A DNA stretch of 64,000 bases from DASPHG01 sp963849605 (GCA_963849605.1 CAWKHX010000015.1:186001-250000), one strand, 5' to 3'. Positions 31,356-40,680 are shown, numbered from the stretch's first letter. Translations and numbers: made by a program. Notes: generated by a model not told the origin, from the letters alone.

Positions 31356-34300
31356 GTGCCTAACGCAGACCCACTGGCCAACTTCACTCCCGCGGTCCGC
31401 GATTGGTTCGAGCGCGCCTTCGCCGAGCCCACACAGGCCCAGGCGCAGGCGTGGCCCGCGATTGCGGGCGGGGAGCACGTGCTCCTGTCCGCGCCCACGG
31501 GGTCGGGGAAGACGCTGGCCGCCTTCCTCTGGGGCCTCGACCGGCTGGTGGCGGAGCCGCTCCCTGACGGCGAGCGGAAGACGCGGCTCGTCTACGTCTC
31601 CCCGCTGAAGGCCCTCTCGTACGACATCGAGCGGAACCTGCGCGCCCCGCTCAAGGGAATCGGCGGCGACATCTCCGTGGCCATCCGGACCGGCGACACC
31701 CCGCAGAAGGAGCGCGCGGCGATGCTCCGCAAGCCGCCGGACATCCTGATCACGACGCCGGAGTCGCTCTACCTGATGCTGACCTCGCGCGCGAGGGAAT
31801 TCCTTAGAGACGCGGAGTGGGTGATCGTGGACGAGATTCACGCCGTTGCGCAGTCGAAGCGCGGGGCGCACCTCGCGCTGACGCTCGAGCGGCTCGAGCA
31901 CGAGGCCGGGCGCCCGGTCCAGCGGATCGGCCTGTCCGCGACCCAGCGCCCGCTCGACGAGGTGGGCCGCTTCCTGGTCGGGCCCACGCGCGAGTGCAGG
32001 GTCGTCGACACCGGACTGCGCAAGCCGCTCGACCTCGAGATCCGTGTCCCGGTCGAGGACATGCGCGAGCCGGACCAGGGTGTGGAGGACCTCGACCCGC
32101 TGGCTGGAGGCGGCGCCACGCGGCGCTCGATCTGGCCCGCGATCTACCCCGAGCTGCTCGAGCTCGTGCAGTCGCACAAGTCGACGATCGTCTTCGTCAA
32201 CAACCGCCGCGGAGCCGAGCGACTCGCGATGCGGCTGAACGAGCTCGCCGGTGAGGAGGACAAGCCGGCCGATATCGCGCGCGCACACCACGGCTCGCTC
32301 GCGCGAGAGGAGCGTCTGATCGTCGAGGAGTTGCTGAAGTCCGGCGAGCTGCCGTGTCTCGTCGCGACGTCCTCGCTCGAGCTCGGCATCGACATGGGCG
32401 CCGTCGACCTGGTGCTGCAGGTCGAGTCGCCGAAGTCAGTCACGCGCGGGCTACAGCGCATCGGGCGCGCCGGGCACGGTGTCGGCGAGACATCGAAGGG
32501 CCGCATCTTCCCCAAGTTCCGATCCGACCTGCTCGAGTCGACCGTGGTCGCGAAACGGATGCGCGAGGCGCTGATCGAGGAAACGGTCGTCCCGCGGAAC
32601 CCGCTCGACGTGCTCGCGCAGCAGATCGTCGCGTGCGTCGCGGTGGGCGACGAGTGGAAGGTGCCGGAGCTGCACGACATGGTCCGGCGCGCGTATCCGT
32701 TCGCGGAGCTCGATCGCAAGCTGCTGGACAACGTGCTGGACATGCTCGACGGGCGCTACCCGTCGGAGGAGTTCGCCGAGCTGCGCCCGCGAATCGTGTG
32801 GGATCGCGTCCAGGACGTCATTCGCGCGCGCCAGGGAGCCCGGCAGCTCGCAATCACGAACGCGGGCACGATCCCCGACCGCGGCCTGTTCGGCGTCCAC
32901 CTGCCCGACGGCCGCCGCGTCGGCGAGCTGGACGAGGAGATGGTCTACGAGGCGCGCGCGGGCCAGACGTTCATGCTCGGCGCGTCCACCTGGCGGATCG
33001 AGGAGATCACCCGCGACCGCGTGCTCGTGACGCCCGCCCCCGGCGCGCCCGGCGCGATCCCGTTCTGGCGCGGCGACATGGTGGGGCGCCCGGCTGAGCT
33101 CGGCCAGGCGCTTGGCGAATTTGCGCGCACGGCGGTCGACAAGGAGCCTGCCGCACTCGCGACCGAGTACGGCCTAGACGAGCGGGCGGCCAACAACCTC
33201 GTCACGTATCTGCGCGAGCAGCGAGAGGCGACGCGCGTGGTGCCGAGCGACCAGACGATTGTGGTCGAGCGGTTCCGGGACGAGATCGGCGACTGGCGCC
33301 TCTGCGTGCTCTCGCCCTACGGCGGCCGTGTTCATGCGGCGTGGGGGCTGGCGCTCGCGGCCCGCATCCGTGACGAATTCGGCCTGGAGGCGGACGCGAT
33401 CTGGTCCGACGACGGGATCGTCGTTCACCTTCCCGACGCCGACGAGCCGCCCAGCGCGGAGCTCGTGATGGTCCAGCCGGACGAGGTGGAGGACCTGGTC
33501 GTGCGCGAGCTTGCGAACTCCGCCCTGTTCGGCGCCCGCTTCCGCGAGAACGCGGCGCGCGCGCTGCTCCTCCCCCGCGCCTATCCGGGCAAGCGCACAC
33601 CGCTCTGGCAGCAGCGGCTGAAGGCGCAGTCGCTGCTCGAGGTCGCGAAGCGCTACGGCCAGTTCCCGATCATTCTCGAGACGTATCGCGAGTGCCTCCA
33701 GGACGTGTTCGACCTGCCGGCGCTCAAGGAGCTCCTGCGCGGGCTGCACACGCGCGAGCTGTCGCTCGTGGAGGTCGAGACGCCGCGCTCGTCGCCGTTC
33801 GCCTCCTCGTTGCTCTTCGACTACGTCGCCACGTACATGTACGAGGGCGACACGCCGAACGCGGAGCGGCGCGCAGCGGCGCTTTCCCTTGATCGCGAGT
33901 TACTGGCTGAACTCCTCGGACAGGAGGAGCTGCGCGACCTGATCGACGCCGAGGCACTGGCCGACGTCGAGGCCGACCTCCAGCGCCTGTCCGAGCGGAC
34001 GCAGGCGGTGAACGCGGACGGCGCCCACGACATCCTGCGCGCGCTCGGTGACCTCACGCTCGATGAGATGCAGGCGCGCTGCCACAGGGGCGCGTCGGCG
34101 AAGCGGATCCTCGACGGTCTCGAGGCGGAGCGCCGCGCTGTGTCCATGCGGATCGGCGGCGAGGAGCGCTACATCGCCTCCGAGGACGCGGGCCTGTACC
34201 GCGACGCGCTCGGTGCGGTGCCACCCGGGGGCCTGCCGGAGGCTTTCGTCGAGCCGGTCGACGAGCCGCTGCAGCGGCTGGTCCGCCGCTACGCGCGTAC

Positions 34301-35741
34301 GCACGGCCCGTTCAGGACCGGCGACCTCGCGACCCGCTACGGCATCGATCCCGGCCCCGTCCTGCGCGAGCTGGAGGGCGGTGGCGGGCTCGTCCGCGGC
34401 GAGCTCCGCCCCGGCGGCCGCGAGCGCGAATGGTGCGACCCCGACGTGCTCCGTCGGCTGCGGCGGGCGTCGCTCGCGACGCTGCGCAAGGAGGTCGAGG
34501 CCGTCGAGCAGAAGCAGCTCGCGCGCTTCCTGCCGGCGTGGCAGGGCATCGACGCCGCCCCTCCTGGCGGAGCGGGGATCGACCGCCTGCGCGAAGTCCT
34601 CGTGCCGCTACAGGGGCTCGCCCTCACTCCGGAGACATGGGAGAACGACGTCCTGCCACGGCGGCTGGGCGCATGGTCGCCGACCTGGCTCGACCAGCTC
34701 TGCTCGGGCGGGGAGCTCGTGTGGATCGGCGCGGGCGCCCTCGGCCGCAGCTCGGGGCGGGTCGCCCTGTACTTCCGCGATGACGTGCACTGGCTCGGCC
34801 CGCCCACGAACCGGGGCGAGCCGCCCGCCGGCGCCCCCCACGACGCGATCCGCGCGCGGCTCGCGACCGGCGCCGCGTTCTGGTCGGACCTGCTCGTGGA
34901 TCTCGGCGAGATCGAGACCGCCGAGCTGCAGGAGGCCCTCTGGGACCTCGTCTGGGCGGGCGAGGTGACTAACGACGCGTGGGCGCCGCTGCGCGCTCCG
35001 CGGCTGACGGTCGCCCGCAGCCACGCGCAGCAGCGAGGCCGCCGGTTCTCAAAGCGCCGGCGGGGCGGCGCGCCGCAGGTCCAGGGCAGGTGGTCGCTGA
35101 CGGCGCCGCTCTTCGCCGAGAAGCCCGCGTACGGCCCGCGCATGCGCGCGCAGGCCGAGCTGATGCTCGAGCGCTACGGCATCGTCACCCGCGAGACCGT
35201 CCTGGCCGAGGGCGTGCCCGGTGGCTTCTCGACGCTCTACGGCGAGCTGACCAACCTGGAGACGCTCGGGACCGCTCGGCGGGGGTACTTCGTCGAGGGC
35301 CTCGGCGGCGCGCAGTTCGCGCTGGCGGGCGCCGTCGAGCTGCTGCGCGGCCTTCGCTCCGACGAGCCCGCCGGGGCAATGGTGCTCGCGGCGACGGATC
35401 CGGCCAATCCCTACGGCGCCTCGCTTTCCTGGCCGCGGCGCGACGAGGACCAGCGGCGCCGCCCGGCACGCGTGGCGGGCGCGTACGTCGTGCTCCTCGA
35501 CGGGGACCCCGTGCTGTACGTAGAGCGCGGTGGCAAGGGCCTCGTCCCGCTCCGCGCGCCGGACGACGCGTGGCTGCGAGAGGCGCTGGAGGCGCTCGCC
35601 GAGCACGTGCGCAAGGGCCGGCTGAAGCGACTCGCCCTGGAGCGCTTCGACGGCGAGCCGATCGTCGGCTCGCCCGTGGATGACCTGCTCGTCGAGCTCG
35701 GCTTCCGGCAGGGCCCGCGAAAGCTCACGCTCAGTGCCTGA
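31356..35741 (+). CDS. lhr: Lhr-type large DEAD/DEAH-box helicase
   Basis: A 1461-residue protein of the same length class as bacterial Lhr. RecA domain 1 has Walker A (APTGSGKTLAAF) and VDEIHAVAQSKRG (motif II). Domain 2 contains VATSSLELGIDMGAVD and QRIGRAGH (motif VI). A winged helix and Lhr core (residues of about 450-850) follow, with a long C-terminal extension (Lhr-CTD) to the end (e.g. FRTGDLATRYGIDPGPVLREL). Lhr unwinds RNA-DNA hybrids and is involved in DNA repair. It begins with GTG, 8 bp after the uracil-DNA glycosylase stop, so a DNA-repair pair is likely. Confidence 0.93.
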   Translation: MPNADPLANFTPAVRDWFERAFAEPTQAQAQAWPAIAGGEHVLLSAPTGSGKTLAAFLWGLDRLVAEPLPDGERKTRLVYVSPLKALSYDIERNLRAPLKGIGGDISVAIRTGDTPQKERAAMLRKPPDILITTPESLYLMLTSRAREFLRDAEWVIVDEIHAVAQSKRGAHLALTLERLEHEAGRPVQRIGLSATQRPLDEVGRFLVGPTRECRVVDTGLRKPLDLEIRVPVEDMREPDQGVEDLDPLAGGGATRRSIWPAIYPELLELVQSHKSTIVFVNNRRGAERLAMRLNELAGEEDKPADIARAHHGSLAREERLIVEELLKSGELPCLVATSSLELGIDMGAVDLVLQVESPKSVTRGLQRIGRAGHGVGETSKGRIFPKFRSDLLESTVVAKRMREALIEETVVPRNPLDVLAQQIVACVAVGDEWKVPELHDMVRRAYPFAELDRKLLDNVLDMLDGRYPSEEFAELRPRIVWDRVQDVIRARQGARQLAITNAGTIPDRGLFGVHLPDGRRVGELDEEMVYEARAGQTFMLGASTWRIEEITRDRVLVTPAPGAPGAIPFWRGDMVGRPAELGQALGEFARTAVDKEPAALATEYGLDERAANNLVTYLREQREATRVVPSDQTIVVERFRDEIGDWRLCVLSPYGGRVHAAWGLALAARIRDEFGLEADAIWSDDGIVVHLPDADEPPSAELVMVQPDEVEDLVVRELANSALFGARFRENAARALLLPRAYPGKRTPLWQQRLKAQSLLEVAKRYGQFPIILETYRECLQDVFDLPALKELLRGLHTRELSLVEVETPRSSPFASSLLFDYVATYMYEGDTPNAERRAAALSLDRELLAELLGQEELRDLIDAEALADVEADLQRLSERTQAVNADGAHDILRALGDLTLDEMQARCHRGASAKRILDGLEAERRAVSMRIGGEERYIASEDAGLYRDALGAVPPGGLPEAFVEPVDEPLQRLVRRYARTHGPFRTGDLATRYGIDPGPVLRELEGGGGLVRGELRPGGREREWCDPDVLRRLRRASLATLRKEVEAVEQKQLARFLPAWQGIDAAPPGGAGIDRLREVLVPLQGLALTPETWENDVLPRRLGAWSPTWLDQLCSGGELVWIGAGALGRSSGRVALYFRDDVHWLGPPTNRGEPPAGAPHDAIRARLATGAAFWSDLLVDLGEIETAELQEALWDLVWAGEVTNDAWAPLRAPRLTVARSHAQQRGRRFSKRRRGGAPQVQGRWSLTAPLFAEKPAYGPRMRAQAELMLERYGIVTRETVLAEGVPGGFSTLYGELTNLETLGTARRGYFVEGLGGAQFALAGAVELLRGLRSDEPAGAMVLAATDPANPYGASLSWPRRDEDQRRRPARVAGAYVVLLDGDPVLYVERGGKGLVPLRAPDDAWLREALEALAEHVRKGRLKRLALERFDGEPIVGSPVDDLLVELGFRQGPRKLTLSA

Positions 35742-35750
35742 GGGGGGCTG

Positions 35751-36461
35751 GTGTCCCGCGTGCCAGCACTGAAGCGGGTCGGCCACAAGGGCGCCGACCA
35801 CGTCGCGCCCGGCAACACGCGCGCGAGCTTCGAGGCGGCGCTCGAGCACGGCGTCGACATGATCGAGTTCGACGTGCTGCGCCTGCGCGACGGGCGGCTC
35901 GTGCTGGCCCACGACTACAGCGATGCCGGCGAGCGCACGCCGCTGACGCTGGACGAGGGGCTCGACCTGTTCGCGGGCGAGGCGTACACAGGCGTCGAGC
36001 TCGACGTGGATCTGAAGCTGCCGGGCTACGAGCGCGAGGTCGTCGACGGGCTGCGCGAACGGGGGCTCTCGGAGCGGTCGCTGATCTCGAGCCAGTACCT
36101 GGAGAGCATCGACCGGCTGCGCGAGCTCGAGCCGGACCTCCGGCGTGGCTGGTCGGTTCCACGCGCACAGCGCGACTACACCCGCACCGTCTGGGCTGTG
36201 CCCGCCTACGGGCTGCTTCAGGTGATCAAGCGGCGCCTGCCCGCGCGCGCGGCGAGCTTCCTGCGCACGGGGCGCATAAACGCCGTCATGGCGCACTACT
36301 ACGTCGTGAGCCGGCGGCTCGCGGACGCGGTTCGCGAGGCCGGCGGCGAGCTCTACGTGTGGACCGTGGACGACGCCGACAAGATCGCCCGCTTCGAGGC
36401 GCTGGGCGCGCACGGGGTCATCACCAACGACCCCCGGCTCTTCGACGCTACGGGTACTTGA
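35751..36461 (+). CDS. Glycerophosphodiester phosphodiesterase family protein
   Basis: A 236-residue TIM-barrel protein of the GDPD family. The first catalytic His lies in VGHKGADHVAPGNT (HKG and PGNT in place of the usual HRG and PENT). The acidic metal ligands are in MIEFDV, the second His is in LVLAHDYS and another Glu in GVELDVDLK. The C-terminal YVWTVDDADKIARFEALGAHGVITNDP is typical. It hydrolyses glycerophosphodiesters to glycerol-3-phosphate and an alcohol. It has no signal peptide, so it is cytosolic. The 3' end overlaps the convergent secreted hypothetical gene by 14 bp. Confidence 0.85.
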   Translation: MSRVPALKRVGHKGADHVAPGNTRASFEAALEHGVDMIEFDVLRLRDGRLVLAHDYSDAGERTPLTLDEGLDLFAGEAYTGVELDVDLKLPGYEREVVDGLRERGLSERSLISSQYLESIDRLRELEPDLRRGWSVPRAQRDYTRTVWAVPAYGLLQVIKRRLPARAASFLRTGRINAVMAHYYVVSRRLADAVREAGGELYVWTVDDADKIARFEALGAHGVITNDPRLFDATGT

Positions 36462-36936
36462 TCTCGCAGAGCCCAGCTGAGTAGTCGTACGGGTCGCCGT
36501 AGCTGCCCGTCGGGTGGCCTGCGAGCGTCACCTTTTTCGCCCGGCGCACGACCTCGTCGGTCTTGCGGCGGCGCCACTGGTACTTGACCACGCCGCGCAC
36601 CACGTGGGTCGTGGTCGGCAGCGGCGGCTCGATCGTGAATCGGCGGCCGGCCTGTCGCGCGCCGACGCGCGCGTTGCCCGTCTCGATCCACGGCGACTGG
36701 CTGTCCCCCGGGATCCGGTGCCAGGTCTCGGTCGCGCGGTCGAAGTACGTCGCCCGGAAGCGCATCCACATCGTCTGCCGGGTCCCGTTGCCGGGCATGC
36801 TCGCCCGCACTCCGAGCACGTTCGGATTCGCCTCGGTGTCGCAGATGTTGATCGTCGCCCAGAGGTCGTCGTTATCCGATGCCGCCGCGGCCCCCGGCAG
36901 GGCCAGCAGTAGGAGGAGTGCCAGAACGAGGAACAC
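36448..36936 (-). CDS. Secreted hypothetical protein
   Basis: A 162-residue protein with a signal peptide (MFLVLALLLLLALPGAAAA). The mature part is probably beta-rich, with two Cys residues (INICDTE and the final LCEIKYP) that may form a disulfide. It contains RFRATYFDRATETWHRI and TTTHVVRGVVKYQWRRR, which look like beta-sandwich strands. No known catalytic motif is seen and no function is assigned. The start codon is GTG. It is divergent from an ECF sigma factor gene, 37 bp away. Confidence 0.6.
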   Translation of the reverse strand: MFLVLALLLLLALPGAAAASDNDDLWATINICDTEANPNVLGVRASMPGNGTRQTMWMRFRATYFDRATETWHRIPGDSQSPWIETGNARVGARQAGRRFTIEPPLPTTTHVVRGVVKYQWRRRKTDEVVRRAKKVTLAGHPTGSYGDPYDYSAGLCEIKYP

Positions 36937-36973
36937 GACCGTGATGAAACGCCGGCTCCAGCGTAGTTGCGGT

Positions 36974-37522
36974 ATGAGCGGAGCAGTCGCGGAAAGGATG
37001 TCCGAGACCTTCGAGCGCAGCGCGCCGACCCCTTCCGAGGCGTTCGAAGCGCTGTACCGCCGCGCCTTTCCGCGCGTCTACGGCTACGTCGCCACCCTGC
37101 TCCGCGACCGCGGCGCCGCGGAGGAGGTCACCGCCCAGGCGTTCGAGCGCGCGTTCCGGAAGCGGCGCAGCTTCCGGGCCTCGCGTGGGAGCGAGGAGGC
37201 GTGGCTGTTCGGGATCGCCAGGAACGCCGCCCTGGACGAGCTGCGCCGCCGCAAGCGCCGTGCCGCGCTCGAAACGGACCCCGAGGACGTGCACGCGACA
37301 GCTCCGGACGAGCATGCCGACGGCGCGCTCCGCCGCGAGGCCGTCCGCGCCGCCCTCGGGCGGCTCGCGCCGCGTGAGCGCGAGCTCGTCGCGCTCAAGT
37401 TCGCCGGCGGGCTCTCGCACGAGGAGATCGCGCGCGTGCTCGGGATCTCGGCGTCGAACGCAGGGACGCGGCTGCACCGGACGCTCGAAAAGTTGAGGAG
37501 GGATTGCGATGCGAACGCTTGA
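36974..37522 (+). CDS. RNA polymerase ECF sigma factor
   Basis: About 182 residues with regions 2 and 4 only. Region 2 includes RVYGYVATLLRDRGAAEEVTAQAFERAF and EEAWLFGIARNAALDELRRRKRR. Region 4 includes ALGRLAPRERELVALKFAGGLSHEEIARVLGISASNAGTRLHRTLEKLRRD. The ATG at 36974 is used; an ATG at 36998 preceded directly by GGAAAGG is the alternative. Its end overlaps the DUF4349 gene by 14 bp, which makes the latter a likely partner and possible anti-sigma factor. Confidence 0.86.
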   Translation: MSGAVAERMSETFERSAPTPSEAFEALYRRAFPRVYGYVATLLRDRGAAEEVTAQAFERAFRKRRSFRASRGSEEAWLFGIARNAALDELRRRKRRAALETDPEDVHATAPDEHADGALRREAVRAALGRLAPRERELVALKFAGGLSHEEIARVLGISASNAGTRLHRTLEKLRRDCDANA

Positions 37523-38495
37523 GGACGTGCTCGAGGAGATCACCCCCACCCCGGACCCGGACTTCGTGGCCGACATGGAGTCGCGGATGCGGCGCGGCTT
37601 CCCCAACCCGCGCAAGCGGCGCCTCCGCCTCCCCGCCCTCCGTCCGCGTCCGGTGATCGCCCTTGCGGCCAGCATGCTGCTCGCCGTCCTGGTCGCGGTC
37701 TCACTCACGGGCGGCGACGACCAGTCCGGTCCCCCACAGACGGCTATGGAGGCGGCCGCGCCGGTAGTCGAGGACCGCGCGTTCGCGCCGCCCGCCGGCG
37801 GCGGTGAGGCGATCGCACCCGGGACCGAGGTCCGCCGCATCGAGCGAAACGCCCAGCTCACGCTCGCGTCTGACCCCGACGAGTTCGACGGGATCGCGGA
37901 TTCGATCTTCCGAATCGCCGACAGCCGCGACGGCTTCGTCATCCAGTCCTCCCTCACCCAGGGCGAGGACGGCCTGAGCGGTGGATCGTTCGACCTGCGC
38001 GTGCCCGCCACCGAGCTCCAGCAGGCGCTGAACGAGCTCTCGGCGCTTGCGACGGTGCGCGCGCGCAGCGAGTCCGGTACGGACATCACCGGCTCGTTCG
38101 TCTCGATCCGCGACCGCCTGCGCACCGCACGGGCGCTTCGCGCGAGCCTCCTGCGGCGGCTCGAGCTGGCGACCACCGACACCGCGGCGAACGCGATCCA
38201 GCGGCGGCTCGAGATCGTCGGCAACCGGATCACCCGCCTGCGCGGCCAGCTGCGAGACGTCCGCCAGCGCACCGAGTTCGCGACGATCTTCGTCGAGCTC
38301 ATCGACGAGGACGCGGGTGCCGTGACGGGAGAGACGGACGAAGCGCTCGACGACGCGGTGGGATCGCTCCAGGACATCCTCACCTTCCTGATCCGCGCGG
38401 CCGGGATCCTGCTGCCGCTCGCGCTCGTCGGAGCCATCGGCTGGCTCTTCGTCACCCGGGCGCGCAAGCGCGCACGGGACCGCGCACTGGCTTAG
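37509..38495 (+). CDS. DUF4349-like membrane protein, candidate anti-sigma factor
   Basis: A 328-residue protein with a short cytosolic part (MRTLEDVLEEITPTPDPDFV), a transmembrane segment at about residues 48-67 and a large external part of mainly helical and beta sequence (SGTDITGSFVSIRDRLRTARALRASLL, then ITRLRGQLRDVRQRTEFATIFVELID). A second membrane segment is near residues 295-315 (FLIRAAGILLPLALVGAIGWLFV), followed by a basic tail. The middle part matches the DUF4349 plan. Since it overlaps the sigma gene, the cytosolic N-terminus may hold the sigma factor. Ligand and trigger are unknown. Confidence 0.75.
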   Translation: MRTLEDVLEEITPTPDPDFVADMESRMRRGFPNPRKRRLRLPALRPRPVIALAASMLLAVLVAVSLTGGDDQSGPPQTAMEAAAPVVEDRAFAPPAGGGEAIAPGTEVRRIERNAQLTLASDPDEFDGIADSIFRIADSRDGFVIQSSLTQGEDGLSGGSFDLRVPATELQQALNELSALATVRARSESGTDITGSFVSIRDRLRTARALRASLLRRLELATTDTAANAIQRRLEIVGNRITRLRGQLRDVRQRTEFATIFVELIDEDAGAVTGETDEALDDAVGSLQDILTFLIRAAGILLPLALVGAIGWLFVTRARKRARDRALA

Positions 38496-38600
38496 TCTTG
38501 GTCTCTGTCCAACGGCTCTGACACGGTCGAACTGCTGGCGAACGTCCCCCTGTTCGCGGGGCTGGCGCCGAGCGACCTCGCGCAGCTCGCCGACGTCGCC

Positions 38601-39197
38601 GTGCCGCGCCGCTGGTCGTCCGGCGAGGTCGTGTTCCGCGAGGGGGACGACGGCGACACGTGCTACGTGGTGCGCAGCGGCGCGGCGCGGGTCACCCGCA
38701 ACCACAGCGACGGCCGGGCGATCACGCTCGCCGAGCTGCGGCGGGGGGACATCTTCGGCGAGCTCGCCATGTGGGGCGGCGAGACCCGCTCGGCGACCGT
38801 CGAGGCACTCGAGGACACGACCGCCGTGGCGCTGCTCGCGGGCGACATGCGGCGGCTGCTCGCGGCGCGGCCCGAGATCGCGGTGAAGCTGCTCGGCGAG
38901 CTCGCGGCCCGGCTGCGCGCCGCCAACGAGCGCATCACGCGGCAGTCGTTCCAGACTGTCGCCGGCCGGGTCGCATCCGTGCTGGTGGGGCAGGTCGAGG
39001 CGCGGATCCACGAGGGCGCGGGCGAGCGGGACGTCGTGATCTCGGCCACCCAGGCCGACATCGCGCAGCTGGCAGGCTCGTCGCGCGAGTCGGCGTCGCG
39101 CTTCCTGGCGACACTCGAACGTGCCGGCGTAGTCTCCACCGGCCGGGCGAAGGTCACGGTCCATGACCCCGCCGCCCTCCGAAACTACATTTACTGA
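38601..39197 (+). CDS. Crp/Fnr-family transcriptional regulator
   Basis: Encodes at least 198 residues. The cyclic-nucleotide-binding beta-roll is seen (SGEVVFREGDDGDTCYVVRSG, then RRGDIFGELAMWGGETRSATVEALED) with the cAMP-type phosphate-binding FGELA. A C-terminal winged helix follows (SATQADIAQLAGSSRESASRFLATLERAGVV). The first standard start in frame is the GTG at 38601, but the same frame upstream (38505-38600) encodes LLANVPLFAGLAPSDLAQLADVAV, the normal N-terminal part of the family, with no ATG, GTG or TTG after the stop at 38493. A rare CTG start near 38505 is likely. The stop overlaps pcm by 35 bp. Confidence 0.82.
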   Translation: MPRRWSSGEVVFREGDDGDTCYVVRSGAARVTRNHSDGRAITLAELRRGDIFGELAMWGGETRSATVEALEDTTAVALLAGDMRRLLAARPEIAVKLLGELAARLRAANERITRQSFQTVAGRVASVLVGQVEARIHEGAGERDVVISATQADIAQLAGSSRESASRFLATLERAGVVSTGRAKVTVHDPAALRNYIY

Positions 39198-39804
39198 GGC
39201 CCGCGCACGGATGGTCGAGCGGCAGCTTCGGCGCCGCGGGATCGCCGACGAGCGCGTGCTCGACGCGATGAACGCCGTCCCCCGCGAGCGGTTCGTGCCG
39301 CGTCGCGAGCGCTCGCGCGCGTACCGCGACGGCGCGCTCCCGATCGGCTCGGGCCAGACGATCTCCCAGCCCTGGATCGTCGCCGCGATGGCGCAGGCGC
39401 TCGCCCTCGCGGGCGACGAGCGCGTGCTCGAGGTGGGCTGCGGATCGGGCTACTCGGCCGCCGTCCTGTCGCTGCTCTGCAGCGAGGTCACCACGATCGA
39501 GCGGCACGTCGCGCTCGCCGACCAGGCTGAGGCACTCCTGCAGGAGCTGGGTTACACGAACGTGGGGGTCCGCGGGGGCGACGGCACCCGCGGCGCCCCC
39601 GACCGAGCGCCGTTCGACGGGATCTCGGTGACCGCTACGGCCGAGGGCGCCCCGCCACCCGCCCTGCTCGCGCAGCTCGCGCCCCAGGGCACGCTCGTAT
39701 GCCCGGTCCGTCGCCTCGGAGGCGAGCACCTGGTCAGCGTCCGCGGGGGAGTCGAGGAGACCCTCGCCTCCGTGCGCTTCGTCCCCTTGGTGAGCGACGA
39801 GTGA
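39163..39804 (+). CDS. pcm: Protein-L-isoaspartate O-methyltransferase
   Basis: A 213-residue SAM-dependent methyltransferase. The family hallmarks are MVERQLRRRGIADERVLDAMNAVPRERFVP at the start, GSGQTISQPWIVAAMAQAL, and the SAM-binding motif VLEVGCGSGYSAAVLS. It repairs isoaspartyl residues by methylation. The start overlaps the Crp-like gene and its stop overlaps the Nudix gene by 4 nt (GTGA), so Crp, Pcm and Nudix are probably one operon. Confidence 0.92.
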   Translation: MTPPPSETTFTEARARMVERQLRRRGIADERVLDAMNAVPRERFVPRRERSRAYRDGALPIGSGQTISQPWIVAAMAQALALAGDERVLEVGCGSGYSAAVLSLLCSEVTTIERHVALADQAEALLQELGYTNVGVRGGDGTRGAPDRAPFDGISVTATAEGAPPPALLAQLAPQGTLVCPVRRLGGEHLVSVRGGVEETLASVRFVPLVSDE

Positions 39805-40241
39805 GCGAGAAACCCCCGCTATTGCGCGAATTCTCCGCGGGCGGGCTCGTGGTGCGCCGGATGCGGGGACGCCCGTATATCGCCGCGGTGCGCGTAAAGG
39901 ACGGGACGGTCCTGGCGCTCCCAAAGGGCCACATCGAGCCCGGGGAGAGCGGCGCGGAGACCGCCGTCAGGGAGGTGCGCGAGGAGACAGGCCTCGACGG
40001 CCGGCTCGTCGAGAAACTCGACGACATCCGCTACTGGTACACGCGCGACGGCGCACGCGTGCTCAAGGTCGTGTCGTTCTTCCTGCTGGCCTATCGCTCC
40101 GGCTCCCTGCGCGATTACCAGCGCGAGGAGGTCGACGGCGCCGAGTGGATCCCGCTCGAGGAGGCGCCGGAGCGGCTCGCCTACCGGGGCGAGCAGCAGA
40201 TGGCCCGCGCCGCCCTGTCGAAGGTGGCCGACAAAGGCTAG
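39801..40241 (+). CDS. Nudix hydrolase
   Basis: A 146-residue Nudix protein. The Nudix box is complete: GHIEPGESGAETAVREVREETGL. A central LRDYQREEVDGAEWIPLEEAPE and WYTRDGARVLKVVSFFLLAY are typical of diadenosine or NTP-clearing members such as MutT/Ap4A types; the substrate is not defined. It starts with GTG overlapping pcm. It is followed at 10 bp by a small ASCH-like gene. Confidence 0.88.
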   Translation: MSEKPPLLREFSAGGLVVRRMRGRPYIAAVRVKDGTVLALPKGHIEPGESGAETAVREVREETGLDGRLVEKLDDIRYWYTRDGARVLKVVSFFLLAYRSGSLRDYQREEVDGAEWIPLEEAPERLAYRGEQQMARAALSKVADKG

Positions 40242-40251
40242 GCTGCCCCGC

Positions 40252-40650
40252 GTGTTCGTCCTGAACTTCTACTCGCCAATGTTCGTCGACCAGCTTCGGC
40301 GTCACCGGAAGACGGCGACGATCCGGCTGGGCGACAAGAGCGCGAAGTACAAGAAGGGCAACGTCGTGATGATCACGGTGGGCTTCCAGCACTCGCCGCG
40401 GGAGAAGATCTTCCTCGCCGTGATCGACGAGGTCGAGGTCAAGCGCGTCAAGGAGCTCTCCCCGCGCGACATCGAGCACGACAACCCCGAGTTCCGGCGC
40501 CTCGACGAGACCGTCCACTTCCTGGAGCAGATCTACGGCCGCTCCGTGAGCGAGGACGACGTCGTCACGATCGTGCGCTTCTCCGAGATCAAGGAGACCC
40601 CGACGGAGTTCTCCGAGCGCCTCCGAGGCTCAGCCCCTCACCAGAATTAG
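40252..40650 (+). CDS. Small ASCH-like domain protein
   Basis: A 132-residue protein beginning (GTG) MFVLNFYSPMFVDQLRRHRKTATIRLGDKSAKYKKGNVVMI. The pattern of an N-terminal helix with KTATIRLGDK followed by short beta strands resembles the ASCH/PUA-like RNA-binding fold. LAVIDEVEVKRVKELSPRDIEHD continues this style. The exact function is not known; binding to RNA or a modified nucleotide is plausible. It lies just upstream of the two CIRCE operators of groESL. Confidence 0.6.
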   Translation: MFVLNFYSPMFVDQLRRHRKTATIRLGDKSAKYKKGNVVMITVGFQHSPREKIFLAVIDEVEVKRVKELSPRDIEHDNPEFRRLDETVHFLEQIYGRSVSEDDVVTIVRFSEIKETPTEFSERLRGSAPHQN

Positions 40651-40653
40651 CGG

Positions 40654-40680
40654 TTGGCACTTACGGGGGTAGAGTGCCAC
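40654..40680 (+). promoter_or_regulatory. CIRCE operator, copy 1 (imperfect)
   Basis: TTGGCACTT-N9-GAGTGCCAC, a near-match to the HrcA target (TTAGCACTC-N9-GAGTGCTAA). Only the outer bases of the two arms fail to pair fully. It lies three bases before the second copy. Confidence 0.8.
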
